Origin: JAJOKK01 sp965370555 | GTDB taxonomy: Bacteria; Bipolaricaulota; Bipolaricaulia; UBA7950; UBA9294 | Direction of reading: 5' to 3' | Assembly: GCA_965370555.1 (NCBI GenBank) | Contig: CBDUVB010000002.1 | Coordinates: forward strand, 96,206-160,205 | DNA length: 64,000 nt | Part shown: one piece after another, positions 53,099-62,096 of the stretch | Numbering within the stretch: position 1 is the first letter of the stretch | How the letters are laid out: every line of letters starts with the position of its first letter | Notes under the pieces: generated by a model | What the model was told of the DNA's origin: nothing | The model's database searches: none | The model's input: the letters and a program-made list of their open reading frames with translations, nothing else | Position numbers and translations under genes: made by a program

Positions 53099-53390
53099 TC
53101 AAAAGTTGTTGGAGACCCAAACGAGTTCGACGATCTCAACCGGCCGCTATACCAGTAAAGATGTAAATTAGCTTCACCAGCTGGCGTTAGGTGGCTTGAA
53201 CCACTTGCAGCTGGCAATGCCCGATAGGATTGTGGCAATATCCGGTGGCGAAATCCTACTGGCCGTCGCGTGCAATCAGCTAAATTTCCTCCTCTCGTTT
53301 GATTTCCAGCGAATGCTCTGTTTTCCAGGTAAGAGCTAGCGGTTTAGCAACGCAAATTTTTCAGTCATGTGACATGATAGCGTTTCTATT

Positions 53391-54044
53391 TTATGTCTCC
53401 CGGAGGTCCAGGATTTCCAGGCCTTCAACTTTATCCAAAATGTTAACGACCTCTTCTTTCGGAACATCCCGAATCTTAACAACCGCATCCCACTTGGTCG
53501 GGTCCTTGGGAGCAGGAGTGCCGCCGAAAGCGGGTATTCCCCAGCCTTGTTCTCCAATGACGCCGATGAGCTTGGCTATTTCTCCCTTCACGTTCGGCAT
53601 ACGCACCGTAACCCGTAGACCGGGCTCCCGAGATCCAACCATCTCCATCAACTTACTCAACAGATTAATCTCGGTAAGGATACCTACCACGATGCTTTCC
53701 TCCAGCACAGGTAGACAACCGATATTGTTCTCGACCATGATGCGGGCTGCCTCTTCTATCGTTTCGTCCTTCTCGATAGTGATGATCTCTTTAACTTTAA
53801 CCATCACCTCCCTAATGGTCAGGTTGGAAAGGAACCGGGAGATCTCCCAGACGTCCAAGCTATCCAGCTTTGCAGGCTGGATCAGCAGTGTCTGTCGGCT
53901 TACCAAGCCCAATAAACGCTTCCCTTTTCCGATGACCGGCAAGTGACGGACATTGTTCTCCGCCATGTAACGTTGGGCCTCGATAACGGGCATTGTTGGC
54001 TCCACCATCAGCGGGTGTTTTGTCATACAATCTTTAACCAGCAT
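53391..54044 (-). CDS. CBS-pair plus ACT-like domain protein
   Basis: A 217-residue protein with two CBS domains (MLVKDCMTKHPLMVEP at the start; TIREVMVKVKEIITIEKDET near 75) and a C-terminal ACT-like domain (RVTVRMPNVKGEIAKLIGVI near 150). CBS pairs bind adenine nucleotides; ACT domains bind amino acids; AcuB-type proteins share this design. ATG at 54044 follows GAAGGGGG. It lies 24 bases behind the fused peptide ATPase, so it may tune that importer to energy state or amino-acid level. Confidence 0.88.
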   Translation of the reverse strand: MLVKDCMTKHPLMVEPTMPVIEAQRYMAENNVRHLPVIGKGKRLLGLVSRQTLLIQPAKLDSLDVWEISRFLSNLTIREVMVKVKEIITIEKDETIEEAARIMVENNIGCLPVLEESIVVGILTEINLLSKLMEMVGSREPGLRVTVRMPNVKGEIAKLIGVIGEQGWGIPAFGGTPAPKDPTKWDAVVKIRDVPKEEVVNILDKVEGLEILDLRET

Positions 54045-54067
54045 CAACTACCCCCTTCTGTACTTCC

Positions 54068-56149
54068 TTACTTGCCAAGGGTTACGACGGCTTCCATTTT
54101 GGACAACTCCTCCAGTGGGATGTGACAGTAAATACGATGCCCCTCTCCAGTAGTTTGTGGCGAAGGATCTTCTTCCTCGCATACGCCCCCGAGCTTACGA
54201 GGACAGCGGGTGTGAAAGGGGCACCCACTGGGGGGATTCAGGGCACTTGGGACTGTCCCGCTGAGACGGATGCTCTTTTGATCTGCCGAAGGGTCTGGTA
54301 TGGGGACAGCCGAGAGCAAGGCTTCCGTATATGGATGATAGGGTGGTGAGTAGATGGCTTCGGCAGGACCAATCTCACATACCTTCCCCAGATACATCAC
54401 CGCCACGTAATCGGAGAAGAAACGAACCACGCTGAGATCATGAGAGATAAAGAGCATCGTGATATCGTGCTCCTTCTGGAGGCCCAACAACAGATTCAGA
54501 ATAGCGGCCTGTACCGAGACGTCCAGTGAAGAGGTCGGCTCATCGCATACCACCAGCTTGGAATGACTGGCTATAGCTCTAGCCAAGGCCACCCGCTGCT
54601 TTTCCCCTCCACTTAGCTGACGTGGCATGCGCTTGTAATAGCTCTCGTCCAGCCTAACAGCGTTTAATAGATGGATCACTTCCTTCCTCGCCTCCTTGCG
54701 GGAAATTTCGGCAAAGAGGAGCAGGGGGCGCCTGATCTGGTATCCCACAGTGAAGGAAGGGTTCAGGGTAGATTCGGGGTTCTGGAAGACCATTTGAAGA
54801 TCCTTAACGAGCTTGTTGTCGCGCTTGGACACGGGAGGGCGGATATCAAAGCCCAAGAACTCCATCTCCCCACTGATAGGTGATTCTAATCCGACGATGG
54901 TCTTGGCCAGTGTGCTCTTGCCACAGCCCGATTCACCGACGATTCCCAAGGTTCTTCCCTTTGGTACCTCGAGACTAACATCATCCACTGCCTTAACATA
55001 GCGCTTCTTACCCAAACCGACCAAGCTGGCTAATGACCTGCTTTCCTGCTTGTAATAGGTTTTGACATGCTCAAGTCGCAGTATCGGTTCACCGGTATCT
55101 TCCCGCCTGCTACGCTCTATCATTTCAGGGACCAGTCCCTCCGGCGGCTGCCATTCCTCTTCAGCTATCTCCTCGGCGTGATGGCAGCGGACGGAGTGAT
55201 CAGGAGCTAGTTCGCGCAGTCTCGGATGCTTCTGTTGACAGGAGGCACGAGCGTAGTCACAACGAGGTTCGAAGATGCAGCCTGGAGGAAGGTTCGTGGG
55301 TGAAGGGACCCGTCCTCTGATAGGGGGGAGCTGGCTTGCTTCCTTGCTCTCCCCCAGCTTGGGGACACAACGCATGAGTGCCTGAGTGTATGGATGCATG
55401 GGCTTTAAGAAAACATCCTCCACTGAGGCCCTCTCCACAATCTCACCGGTGTACATTACCCCCACCTTGTCGGAGACATAGGCGATGACACCCAGGTTGT
55501 GGCTGATGTACAGAATACCTGTGTCGAACTGGCGTCGCAGATCGGCAATCAAGTCCAATACGCTCGCCTGCACGGTTACATCCAGGGCGGTGGTCGGCTC
55601 ATCCATGATCAGGAGAGCCGGGTTATTGAGTAACGCGATGGCGATGACAACCCGTTGTTGCTGACCACCGGAGAGCTGATGGGGATAGCGTTTCATCATC
55701 GCTTCTGGATCAGGCATGTACACCTGTTTTAGCATCTCGATCGACCTTTTAGAGGCCTTTCCTTTCCTGAAACCACGGTGAACCGTCAATACCTCCCTCA
55801 GTTGTTCCCCGATGCGTAAGGAGGGGTTAAGAGCAGCCATTGGATCCTGATAGACCATGGAGATTTGGTCGCCGCGCAGAAGGCGTAGATCCTTCTGGCT
55901 CCGCCCCCGTAGCTCCTGTCCCTGAAAGAGGATGCTACCGTTGTCTATCCGACCGTTGCGATCCAAGAAGTTGACAACCCCAAAGGCAACCGTGCTCTTA
56001 CCACAACCCGATTCGCCGACCAGGCCAAGGGCCTCTCCTCGGTGGATCTCAAAGGAGACATCACGCACCGCTGATACCACGCTTTTACGCATTTGGTAGG
56101 AGATTGCCAGGTTCTCAACTTGCAAGACAGGGGCTTCTAGATTCTCCAT
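54068..56149 (-). CDS. Fused DppD-DppF ABC ATPase (importer 2)
   Basis: A 693-residue protein with two complete ABC ATPase halves. The first has Walker A GLVGESGCGKST at 42-53, LSGGQQQR and LLIMDEPTTALD; the second has GIVGESGCGKST near 405, LSGGEKQR and LVVCDEPTSSLD. Each half ends with the Cys-rich oligopeptide-importer tail (HPYTQALMRCVP, CIFEPRCD; HPYTEALLSAVP, CPFHTRCP). Fusion of DppD and DppF ensures a 1:1 pair. I chose ATG at 56149, which has AAGGAG upstream. It follows dppC by 16 bases and may also energise importer 1, which lost its ATPases. Confidence 0.95.
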   Translation of the reverse strand: MENLEAPVLQVENLAISYQMRKSVVSAVRDVSFEIHRGEALGLVGESGCGKSTVAFGVVNFLDRNGRIDNGSILFQGQELRGRSQKDLRLLRGDQISMVYQDPMAALNPSLRIGEQLREVLTVHRGFRKGKASKRSIEMLKQVYMPDPEAMMKRYPHQLSGGQQQRVVIAIALLNNPALLIMDEPTTALDVTVQASVLDLIADLRRQFDTGILYISHNLGVIAYVSDKVGVMYTGEIVERASVEDVFLKPMHPYTQALMRCVPKLGESKEASQLPPIRGRVPSPTNLPPGCIFEPRCDYARASCQQKHPRLRELAPDHSVRCHHAEEIAEEEWQPPEGLVPEMIERSRREDTGEPILRLEHVKTYYKQESRSLASLVGLGKKRYVKAVDDVSLEVPKGRTLGIVGESGCGKSTLAKTIVGLESPISGEMEFLGFDIRPPVSKRDNKLVKDLQMVFQNPESTLNPSFTVGYQIRRPLLLFAEISRKEARKEVIHLLNAVRLDESYYKRMPRQLSGGEKQRVALARAIASHSKLVVCDEPTSSLDVSVQAAILNLLLGLQKEHDITMLFISHDLSVVRFFSDYVAVMYLGKVCEIGPAEAIYSPPYHPYTEALLSAVPIPDPSADQKSIRLSGTVPSALNPPSGCPFHTRCPRKLGGVCEEEDPSPQTTGEGHRIYCHIPLEELSKMEAVVTLGK

Positions 56150-56165
56150 ATCGTACTCTCTCTCC

Positions 56166-57056
56166 TTACTGATAGCGCATCGTCTCCTCGCGCAGACCAT
56201 CGGCAAAAAGGTTAAGTCCTATTACCAGGGACGAGATAGCCACTGCCGGCCACAGGACAGCCCAGGTATTGATAAAGATATACTGGCGTCCTTTCGCGAC
56301 CATACTCCCCCAGTCAGGTGAAGGGGGTGGCAGCCCCAGGCCCAGAAAGCCCAGCGTACCGATGGCAAAGACGGCATAACCTACGCGCAACATGGCATCC
56401 ACAATGATAGGACCGCGAGCGTTAGGCAGAATCTCAACAAACATTATGTAGAGAGGTTTTTCACCTCTCAACTCTGCTGCAGCGATGTACTCCCGCGTTC
56501 GAATATCCAGGGTTAAACTGCGTACGAGCCGGGCGATGCCGGGTGCACCAGCGACCGTAATCGCTATCACTACGTTCAGAGCAGAGGGTCCTAGAGCAAC
56601 GATAATGATCAGGTAAAGCAAGACGGCTGGGAACGCCATTATTGCATCAAGAATCCGCATTACAAGCTCATCTATCCATCCACCGAAGTACCCACCTATC
56701 AGTCCCAATGTGGCACCCACAACCAGCGAACAGAATACCGACAGGGGGGCCAGGATTAAGATGGTTCGAGCGCCGTAGACAACTCGCGCCCAAAGGTCTC
56801 GCCCCAGGTGGTCGGTCCCTAAAACATGTCTTGTGGAGGGGCCTTCATTCATCGAGTAACGATCTTGAGTCAGCGGCCCGTAGGACGAGACGAGAGGCGC
56901 GAAGATGGCTACAAGGACCCAGAAACCTACAATTCCCAGTCCTACAAGCGCCACTTTGGATGCCAGAATGGGAGCAAGCCAATCCTGAATGCGTCGCCAA
57001 AGCGTCCGACGCTTGGCGCCAACAGTCTTACTTTTGGTCTTCTTTCCTTCTGTCAT
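56166..57056 (-). CDS. Peptide-type ABC permease, DppC-like (importer 2)
   Basis: A 296-residue permease. A basic N-terminus (KTKSKTVGAKRRTLWRR) precedes the first span at about 32-55, then the motif VLGTDHLGRDLWARVVYGA near 82-100, and a core with the coupling loop AELRGEKPLYIMFVEILPN near 200. The C-terminus LFADGLREETMRYQ is typical. It sits between dppB and the fused ATPase, in the usual dppB-C-D-F order. Confidence 0.93.
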   Translation of the reverse strand: MTEGKKTKSKTVGAKRRTLWRRIQDWLAPILASKVALVGLGIVGFWVLVAIFAPLVSSYGPLTQDRYSMNEGPSTRHVLGTDHLGRDLWARVVYGARTILILAPLSVFCSLVVGATLGLIGGYFGGWIDELVMRILDAIMAFPAVLLYLIIIVALGPSALNVVIAITVAGAPGIARLVRSLTLDIRTREYIAAAELRGEKPLYIMFVEILPNARGPIIVDAMLRVGYAVFAIGTLGFLGLGLPPPSPDWGSMVAKGRQYIFINTWAVLWPAVAISSLVIGLNLFADGLREETMRYQ

Positions 57057-57098
57057 AACTCTTCCCTCTCTCTTTAGCTTCTTAAAGCACCGCTTAAC

Positions 57099-58406
57099 TT
57101 AAGCATACCGAACGCGCGGATTAAGGAAGGTGTAGATGATGTCAGCAACAAGTTGTGTTCCCACGGCCAGGAAGACCATCACCAAGGCCACCGCTTCCAC
57201 AGCGAAGACATCCTTATACAATCCTGACTTATAGAGGTAGTTTCCCAGGCCTGGGAAACCAAAGATCGCTTCTACCACTACAATCCCTCCCATAAGCCAA
57301 TTGACGTGCAACATAATGACCGTGATAGGGGCCATCAACGCGTTGCGCAGAGCGTGCTTGAAGACGATACGCCTGTAAGGCAAGCCCTTTAGGAAAGCAG
57401 TGCGGATATAGTCCGTCCCCATTACCTCCACCATACTGGCACGCGTGATGCGCAGTACGTAGCCCAGCTCTATCAAGGTAAGCGTTAAAACAGGTAGGAC
57501 CAGCATCTCTGGTCTTTCAAAGAGTGCTCCCGCGCTCGAAAACACGGTCGCCCCAGGGAGTAGTTTCAACCAAGTAGAGAATATCAGAATCAGAAAAACA
57601 CCGGTCGCAAAGTGCGGGGTGGCGGTGGCTGCCAAACCCCCGATGGAGAGGACCCGGTCGATCGCTTTTCCCTCATTGAGGCCTGCTATCAATCCCAGCA
57701 CGACGGCCAGAGGCATAACAATGGCGAATGCCAGACCGGCGAGGATGCCCGAGTTCTGCAACCGTCGAAGGAGCGTCCCCATAACAGAACGGCCCGTCTG
57801 TACCGATTTGCCAGGGTCACCGCGTAACATCCCTTTCTTCAGAGGAATGTAGTACTTGGCACCGCCTTTCTTCTCCACCCACCACCCTGCCGAGCCAGCG
57901 CGGAACCAGTAGCTCTCGCCACTGCCCTTCTCCCACAGGATTGCATGGTCGTGTGTATCGATTCCCCAGAATGTGCTAACCCCTTCCTCGTCCGTCTGCC
58001 ACCTGTCATTGTCGATCGACTCGACGACTGTGCCGTCCGGTTGGAGGTGCATGGCAATAAGATCCTCTTCCTCCAGTTTCCACCGAACTGGAGTGCCATC
58101 CTCGTCCAGTGCCCACCACTCATAGAACTTGGTCCCTGCCTTCTTTATCTGCGTAAGCGGCATATCAACAAGCCTTTTTGCCCGCCAATCGCTTCCGATC
58201 AACCAGTCAGAATAGCGAACATATACAGGGGCATCCAGACCTAACTGCTTCGTAAAGGACTCCTCCTGCTCGGGCGTGGCGAATGCCCCCAGGATCTTTC
58301 GCGCCACGTTGCCGGGTGCGATCTCGGTGACGGTGAAGACGATGATCGAAACCAAAAACATCGTCAATATCATAAGCAGCAATCGCCGTACGATGAATTT
58401 GGGCAT
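57099..58406 (-). CDS. DppB-like permease with long periplasmic insertion (importer 2)
   Basis: A 435-residue permease, over 100 residues longer than normal DppB. The first span (LLLMILTMFLVSIIVFTV) and the AP-V-YVRYSDWL region are normal. Then about 110 Trp-rich residues (about 75-185; FYEWWALDEDG, STFWGIDTHDHAI, AGWWVEKKGG) are inserted before the usual GDPGKSVQTGRSV. The rest is standard, with the coupling loop TAFLKGLPYRRIVFKHALRN near 345. The insert should lie outside the membrane, where it could touch the binding protein. I chose ATG at 58406; a GTG frame at 58433 would bury the AGGAGG. Confidence 0.9.
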   Translation of the reverse strand: MPKFIVRRLLLMILTMFLVSIIVFTVTEIAPGNVARKILGAFATPEQEESFTKQLGLDAPVYVRYSDWLIGSDWRAKRLVDMPLTQIKKAGTKFYEWWALDEDGTPVRWKLEEEDLIAMHLQPDGTVVESIDNDRWQTDEEGVSTFWGIDTHDHAILWEKGSGESYWFRAGSAGWWVEKKGGAKYYIPLKKGMLRGDPGKSVQTGRSVMGTLLRRLQNSGILAGLAFAIVMPLAVVLGLIAGLNEGKAIDRVLSIGGLAATATPHFATGVFLILIFSTWLKLLPGATVFSSAGALFERPEMLVLPVLTLTLIELGYVLRITRASMVEVMGTDYIRTAFLKGLPYRRIVFKHALRNALMAPITVIMLHVNWLMGGIVVVEAIFGFPGLGNYLYKSGLYKDVFAVEAVALVMVFLAVGTQLVADIIYTFLNPRVRYA

Positions 58407-58599
58407 AGCTCTTACGTATAACCTCCTGCGCACTCCTCCAAGCTGCTGATAATACCAGTTTATCCAAGCTCGCTCGGGCTTTTTAACTACTATAATACCA
58501 CGATACTACATAAAGCAAGCTTCTAAGTGTGGGACAAAAAGCCCCACCAGAAGACGCTTTTTAGGAAGAACAAGCGCTAAGATTCCACACTCTAAAGAG

Positions 58600-58625
58600 A
58601 GCTGGCAGCTATAAAGCTGCCAGCT
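58600..58625. terminator. Stem-loop between dppA and dppB (importer 2)
   Basis: Perfect 11-base arms (AGCTGGCAGCT and complement) with an ATAA loop, 18 bases past the dppA stop. A short T-run (ATTTT) follows only on the plus strand. On the minus strand it probably stabilises dppA mRNA or gives partial termination. Confidence 0.75.
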
Positions 58626-58642
58626 ATTTTGCTTCCGAAAAC

Positions 58643-60199
58643 TTAGTCCTTGATCCAGCACGCCCTGAGGCATCCATCGTACTGGGTTGGGTGCCCCTCG
58701 TAGTTCTGGATCCTTGTGTTCGCGATGGCCCAAACGTTGCGCCAGTAAGGGATAATGACGGAACCGAACTCTCTTTGTATTACCTCGAGCGCGGCCATAA
58801 TCTCCCGGCGCTTCTCTACGTCTAGGGTCCCTTCGGCTATTCTGAGCAGTGCCGTGAACGTATCGTCACACCAGCGGCTCTCGTTCCAGGGGACAGCGTT
58901 TCCTTCTGCGTCGCATGTGTAGGCCAAGCTCAGAACCATCGGACCCAGTGGGCGGTGCGTCCAGGGAGTGATTCCAAAATCACACTCTGTCCACAGATCC
59001 CAGTAGGTGCTAACGGGCATGGTCTTTATCTGAATGTCAAAGCCTCCTGCTGCTGCGTCCTCCTTGAGGATCTCAGCTATAGAGACGATGTCCTCCCAGC
59101 CGCTTCCCACACTAAGTTCGACTGTAACCCCGTCGGGGTAGCCAGCTTCGGCCAACAGCTTCTTGGCCCTTACTGGATCGTATGGAAGCGGGGCTACATC
59201 AGCGTACGCTGGATGAATTGGGCATACATGGTAATCCCCACCCACGACACCTTCACCGTAGTAGGCCAGAGCCAGGATCTTCTCGCGATCCACGCAAAGC
59301 TTGAGCGCCTTACGAACCCGGTAATCATCCCAGGGTTCCTTATCTACGCGCATACGCATGACACGACACTGAGCGGTTGGTGTACCGATCACATTCGCGA
59401 TTGGATTGTCTTTCAGTGCCAGGAAGTGAGCAAGCCTCGCCTCGGTGATAACGTCAACGTCTCCAGACTGAAAAGCGGCGACGTGAGCCGATGGCTCATC
59501 CCCCGTATCCACGAAGACTATCTCATCTACGTAGGGCAGTGGCTCGCCATCGGCGCCGTCCCTCCAGTAAGGAGGATCTGTACGCGCTTTGAGCACTACC
59601 CGTTCGCCAGCGGAGTACTCCTCTATGACGAAGGGGCCCGTACCGACCGGTGCCTTGAGGAAGTCGCCTTCAAAGGTCCGGTGGTTCATAATCTGCGCCG
59701 GATAGTGATACAGGTGCGCTGGTACGGCGATCGAGGGTGAGTAGAGATTGAGCACAACCGTGTACTCGTCCACCTTCTCTATACCCTCCGGCTTAAGATA
59801 CGCGGCCATCAGGCCTAGCATGGAGGAGCCGACCTCGGGATCAAGCCACCTCGTTATATTAAAGACGACATCGTCCGCGTTGAACTCATCACCGTTGTTG
59901 AACAGGATCCCTTTCCGGCAGTGGAGGGTCCAGGTCATGAGGTCATCACTGGCATCCCAGCTCTCCAACAGCCAGGGATGGGTGATGTTATTCTCGTCGG
60001 TGTAAGTTAGATATTCAGCAACCAGACGCGTCGCGTTGGAGTTTGCCACCCACGAATAGCGTGCTGGGTCATCAATACGCCCTATCGTTCTCCCGGTTAC
60101 GGTAATAGTTCCACCGCGCTGGATGTCTTCTCCAACTACGGTAAGAGCAAGCCCTCCAAGCAGCACAGCAATCAGAAAAAACACTGTGATTTTTTTCAT
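58643..60199 (-). CDS. Peptide-type solute-binding protein, DppA-like (importer 2)
   Basis: A 518-residue family 5 solute-binding protein. A signal peptide covers about 1-23 (ITVFFLIAVLLGGLALTVVG) without a lipobox. Landmarks are LLESWDASDDLMTWTLHCRKG near 80-100, the GILFNNGDEFNADDVVFNI block, and RKALKLCVDREKIL near 290. ATG at 60199 follows AGGAGG. It is only distantly like the first DppA, so a different cargo is likely. A seven-codon frame with a perfect SD lies 50 bases upstream. Confidence 0.93.
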   Translation of the reverse strand: MKKITVFFLIAVLLGGLALTVVGEDIQRGGTITVTGRTIGRIDDPARYSWVANSNATRLVAEYLTYTDENNITHPWLLESWDASDDLMTWTLHCRKGILFNNGDEFNADDVVFNITRWLDPEVGSSMLGLMAAYLKPEGIEKVDEYTVVLNLYSPSIAVPAHLYHYPAQIMNHRTFEGDFLKAPVGTGPFVIEEYSAGERVVLKARTDPPYWRDGADGEPLPYVDEIVFVDTGDEPSAHVAAFQSGDVDVITEARLAHFLALKDNPIANVIGTPTAQCRVMRMRVDKEPWDDYRVRKALKLCVDREKILALAYYGEGVVGGDYHVCPIHPAYADVAPLPYDPVRAKKLLAEAGYPDGVTVELSVGSGWEDIVSIAEILKEDAAAGGFDIQIKTMPVSTYWDLWTECDFGITPWTHRPLGPMVLSLAYTCDAEGNAVPWNESRWCDDTFTALLRIAEGTLDVEKRREIMAALEVIQREFGSVIIPYWRNVWAIANTRIQNYEGHPTQYDGCLRACWIKD

Positions 60200-60247
60200 C
60201 TCTGTCTTACCTCCTCCTTTAGATTTAACGCTCCTTACGCTAGCCTC

Positions 60248-60286
60248 TCACCATGCTTTACTTTTCCCCATACACATCACCTCCTA
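60248..60286 (-). promoter_or_regulatory. Perfect SD with seven-codon mini-ORF upstream of dppA
   Basis: TAGGAGGTGAT at 60276-60286 is followed by ATG at 60271 and a frame MGKSKAW ending at 60248. It mirrors the start-stop element before the first dppA. Its role may be translational coupling or a ribosome stand-by site. Confidence 0.5.
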
Positions 60287-60341
60287 ATCCATATCCATAT
60301 TTCTCATCTTCATGCTCATTCTCTCACCACATCCGGCTTGA

Positions 60342-61067
60342 TCATTTCGCTCTCCCCACTTGCGCCTCCGGCACCACACTAGCATCGAGATATTCAATAA
60401 ATTTCTTCCGAATATACTCTAGATGCGTAGTGATGATCTTCTCCATGGCTTGGGGATCACCCGTCTTGAGCCCATCGACCAGGTCCTTGTGTTCCTGATA
60501 GTTCTGCTGAGCTGGAATCTGTACCTTCCTGGCCTTCTCTGCAATCATGGGCAAAAGCTGCTCCATGAGCCCCGCAAGGACCTCATTATGCGCAGCGTGT
60601 GCCATCTGCAGATGCACGGCTACCGTTTGGTCGGTTGGATCTTGGCCGTTCTTGATAGCGTGCTTAACCCTTGCTAAGGATTCCTCCATGGCTTGAATAT
60701 CATCGTTAGTAACTCGTTGACTCGCCAGTACAGCGATTGTCCGCTCCACTGACTCACGGGCCTCCAACAGGTCGAAGAAAGCCTCATCTTGCAACAGGAT
60801 CTTTTGGAGATTATTAGCTTGCAGAGGTAACTGGTAGCCATGTTTCACGTAGTACCCTTTCCCCGGTTTTGATTCCAGAACACCCAAGACGACCAGGGCG
60901 TGAAGGGCCTCGCGAATAGTCGAGCGAGCAACACCAAACTGCCGCATCAACTCTTGCTCAGAAGGCAACTTGTAACCGGGATCTACCTCCTCGCACTCAA
61001 TGTAAGAGGCAATCTGCTCAATCAAAGATTGCGTCGTCGCTTTTTGCTCAAGCCGTTGAAATTGCAT
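60342..61067 (-). CDS. GntR/FadR-family regulator of importer 2
   Basis: A 241-residue paralogue of the regulator at 47877-48614. The winged helix (LPSEQELMRQFGVARSTIREALHAL) is the same over that stretch; the FCD domain differs at more sites (HLQMAHAAHNEVLAGLMEQLL). I chose ATG at 61067 to match the paralogue and to leave the operator outside the gene. It precedes dppA by 140 bases in the same direction. Because both DNA-binding domains and both operators match, cross-regulation with the racemase-MttB operon is likely. Confidence 0.9.
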   Translation of the reverse strand: MQFQRLEQKATTQSLIEQIASYIECEEVDPGYKLPSEQELMRQFGVARSTIREALHALVVLGVLESKPGKGYYVKHGYQLPLQANNLQKILLQDEAFFDLLEARESVERTIAVLASQRVTNDDIQAMEESLARVKHAIKNGQDPTDQTVAVHLQMAHAAHNEVLAGLMEQLLPMIAEKARKVQIPAQQNYQEHKDLVDGLKTGDPQAMEKIITTHLEYIRKKFIEYLDASVVPEAQVGRAK

Positions 61068-61074
61068 GCTTATC

Positions 61075-61093
61075 ATACCTGTTTGATGAGTAT
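61075..61093. promoter_or_regulatory. Operator-like inverted repeat, GntR copy 2
   Basis: ATACCT, seven bases, GAGTAT, the same sequence as at 48622-48640, in the same place relative to promoter and start codon. Confidence 0.6.
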
Positions 61094-61099
61094 ACAAGA

Positions 61100-61128
61100 A
61101 GTTTACCACACCAGCGAACTCTTGTCAA
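61100..61128 (-). promoter_or_regulatory. Promoter of gntR-dpp operon 2
   Basis: Minus strand: TTGACA (61123-61128), 17 bases, TAAACT (61100-61105). Confidence 0.65.
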
Positions 61129-61288
61129 ACATTAGCCAATTCCATCTGCTGTCGAGGGTGGAGTTAGAGTCCAAGCATGTGGTGTACGAGGGATGGAAGA
61201 AGACCTTGAGAAAGACGACCATCGTTGCCCTCGGTACCGTCTCTGTGTAAGTCTTTCCCACATGCTCTAGCTTGATCAACGCTTCCTC

Positions 61289-61951
61289 CTAATCCGTACA
61301 CCCTGGCGTTGTCAACCATTCCAGCCCGCCCATCAGGAAATCGATAACAATGGCAAGGAGCGAGACGAACACCGCTCCGACGATAATAAGATCCGTTCGA
61401 TAGTTAGCGATCCCGCGGAAGATCGGCTGTCCTAATCTACCCGCCCCAATGTAGGCCCCGATCGCTGCAATCCCAATGTTCATCACGATCGCTTGTCGCA
61501 ACCCAGCCATTATTACGGGAACGGCCAATGGTAACTTAACTGTGGTAAGGATCTGTCTTTCGCGCATCCCCATCCCCCGCCCTGCCTCAATCATCGCTGG
61601 ATCTACCTCACGGATTGCGGTATAGGTATTGCGAATGATCGGGAGCAATCCGTAGAGGGTAAGGGCGATCACTACCGGGAGAAAGCCTATCGATGGAAGC
61701 GTTAATGCGGAGAGGATTCCCATTAGGATACCGTATAATGCCAAAGACGGGACGGTCATCATGATACTGACAAAGTAAATTACGGTATTGGCAATTCGCT
61801 CGCGTCCCTTTCCAGAGATGTAGATCCCGATCAAGACTCCAATGACAGCTGCTGAGGCGTTAGCAACAAGGACAATGTAAAGGTGTTGCAACGTCCATTC
61901 CAGGATTTTGTCGGGGTGATTCAATACGTAATTCCAAGCTTGATGCCACAT
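61289..61951 (-). CDS. Glycine betaine/choline-type ABC permease, OpuB-like
   Basis: A 220-residue permease of the ProW/OpuBB family with about five to six membrane spans and the coupling loop EAGRGMGMRERQILTTVKLP near 130-150. Such permeases import glycine betaine, choline or carnitine. Neither the ATPase nor the binding-protein gene is adjacent, since folD diverges on one side and GntR copy 2 lies on the other. It has its own strong promoter. In this region a betaine importer would feed the MttB-type demethylases; the partner subunits must be encoded elsewhere. Confidence 0.88.
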   Translation of the reverse strand: MWHQAWNYVLNHPDKILEWTLQHLYIVLVANASAAVIGVLIGIYISGKGRERIANTVIYFVSIMMTVPSLALYGILMGILSALTLPSIGFLPVVIALTLYGLLPIIRNTYTAIREVDPAMIEAGRGMGMRERQILTTVKLPLAVPVIMAGLRQAIVMNIGIAAIGAYIGAGRLGQPIFRGIANYRTDLIIVGAVFVSLLAIVIDFLMGGLEWLTTPGCTD

Positions 61952-61967
61952 GCCACCACCAGCACCA

Positions 61968-61996
61968 TTTTAGCGCGGAGATATCTTTCTGTCAAG
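61968..61996 (-). promoter_or_regulatory. Promoter of betaine permease
   Basis: Minus strand: TTGACA (61991-61996), 17 bases, TAAAAT (61968-61973). Near-consensus, with a leader of about ten bases. Confidence 0.7.
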
Positions 61997-62096
61997 AGGC
62001 TGTAATTTTTTCTTCAATCCAGATTTCTCATGTTTCTCAGTACTGCTGGCGTTTTCTGGCTTGCACCCGCGCGTAAGAAGAATTTACACACAGGCC

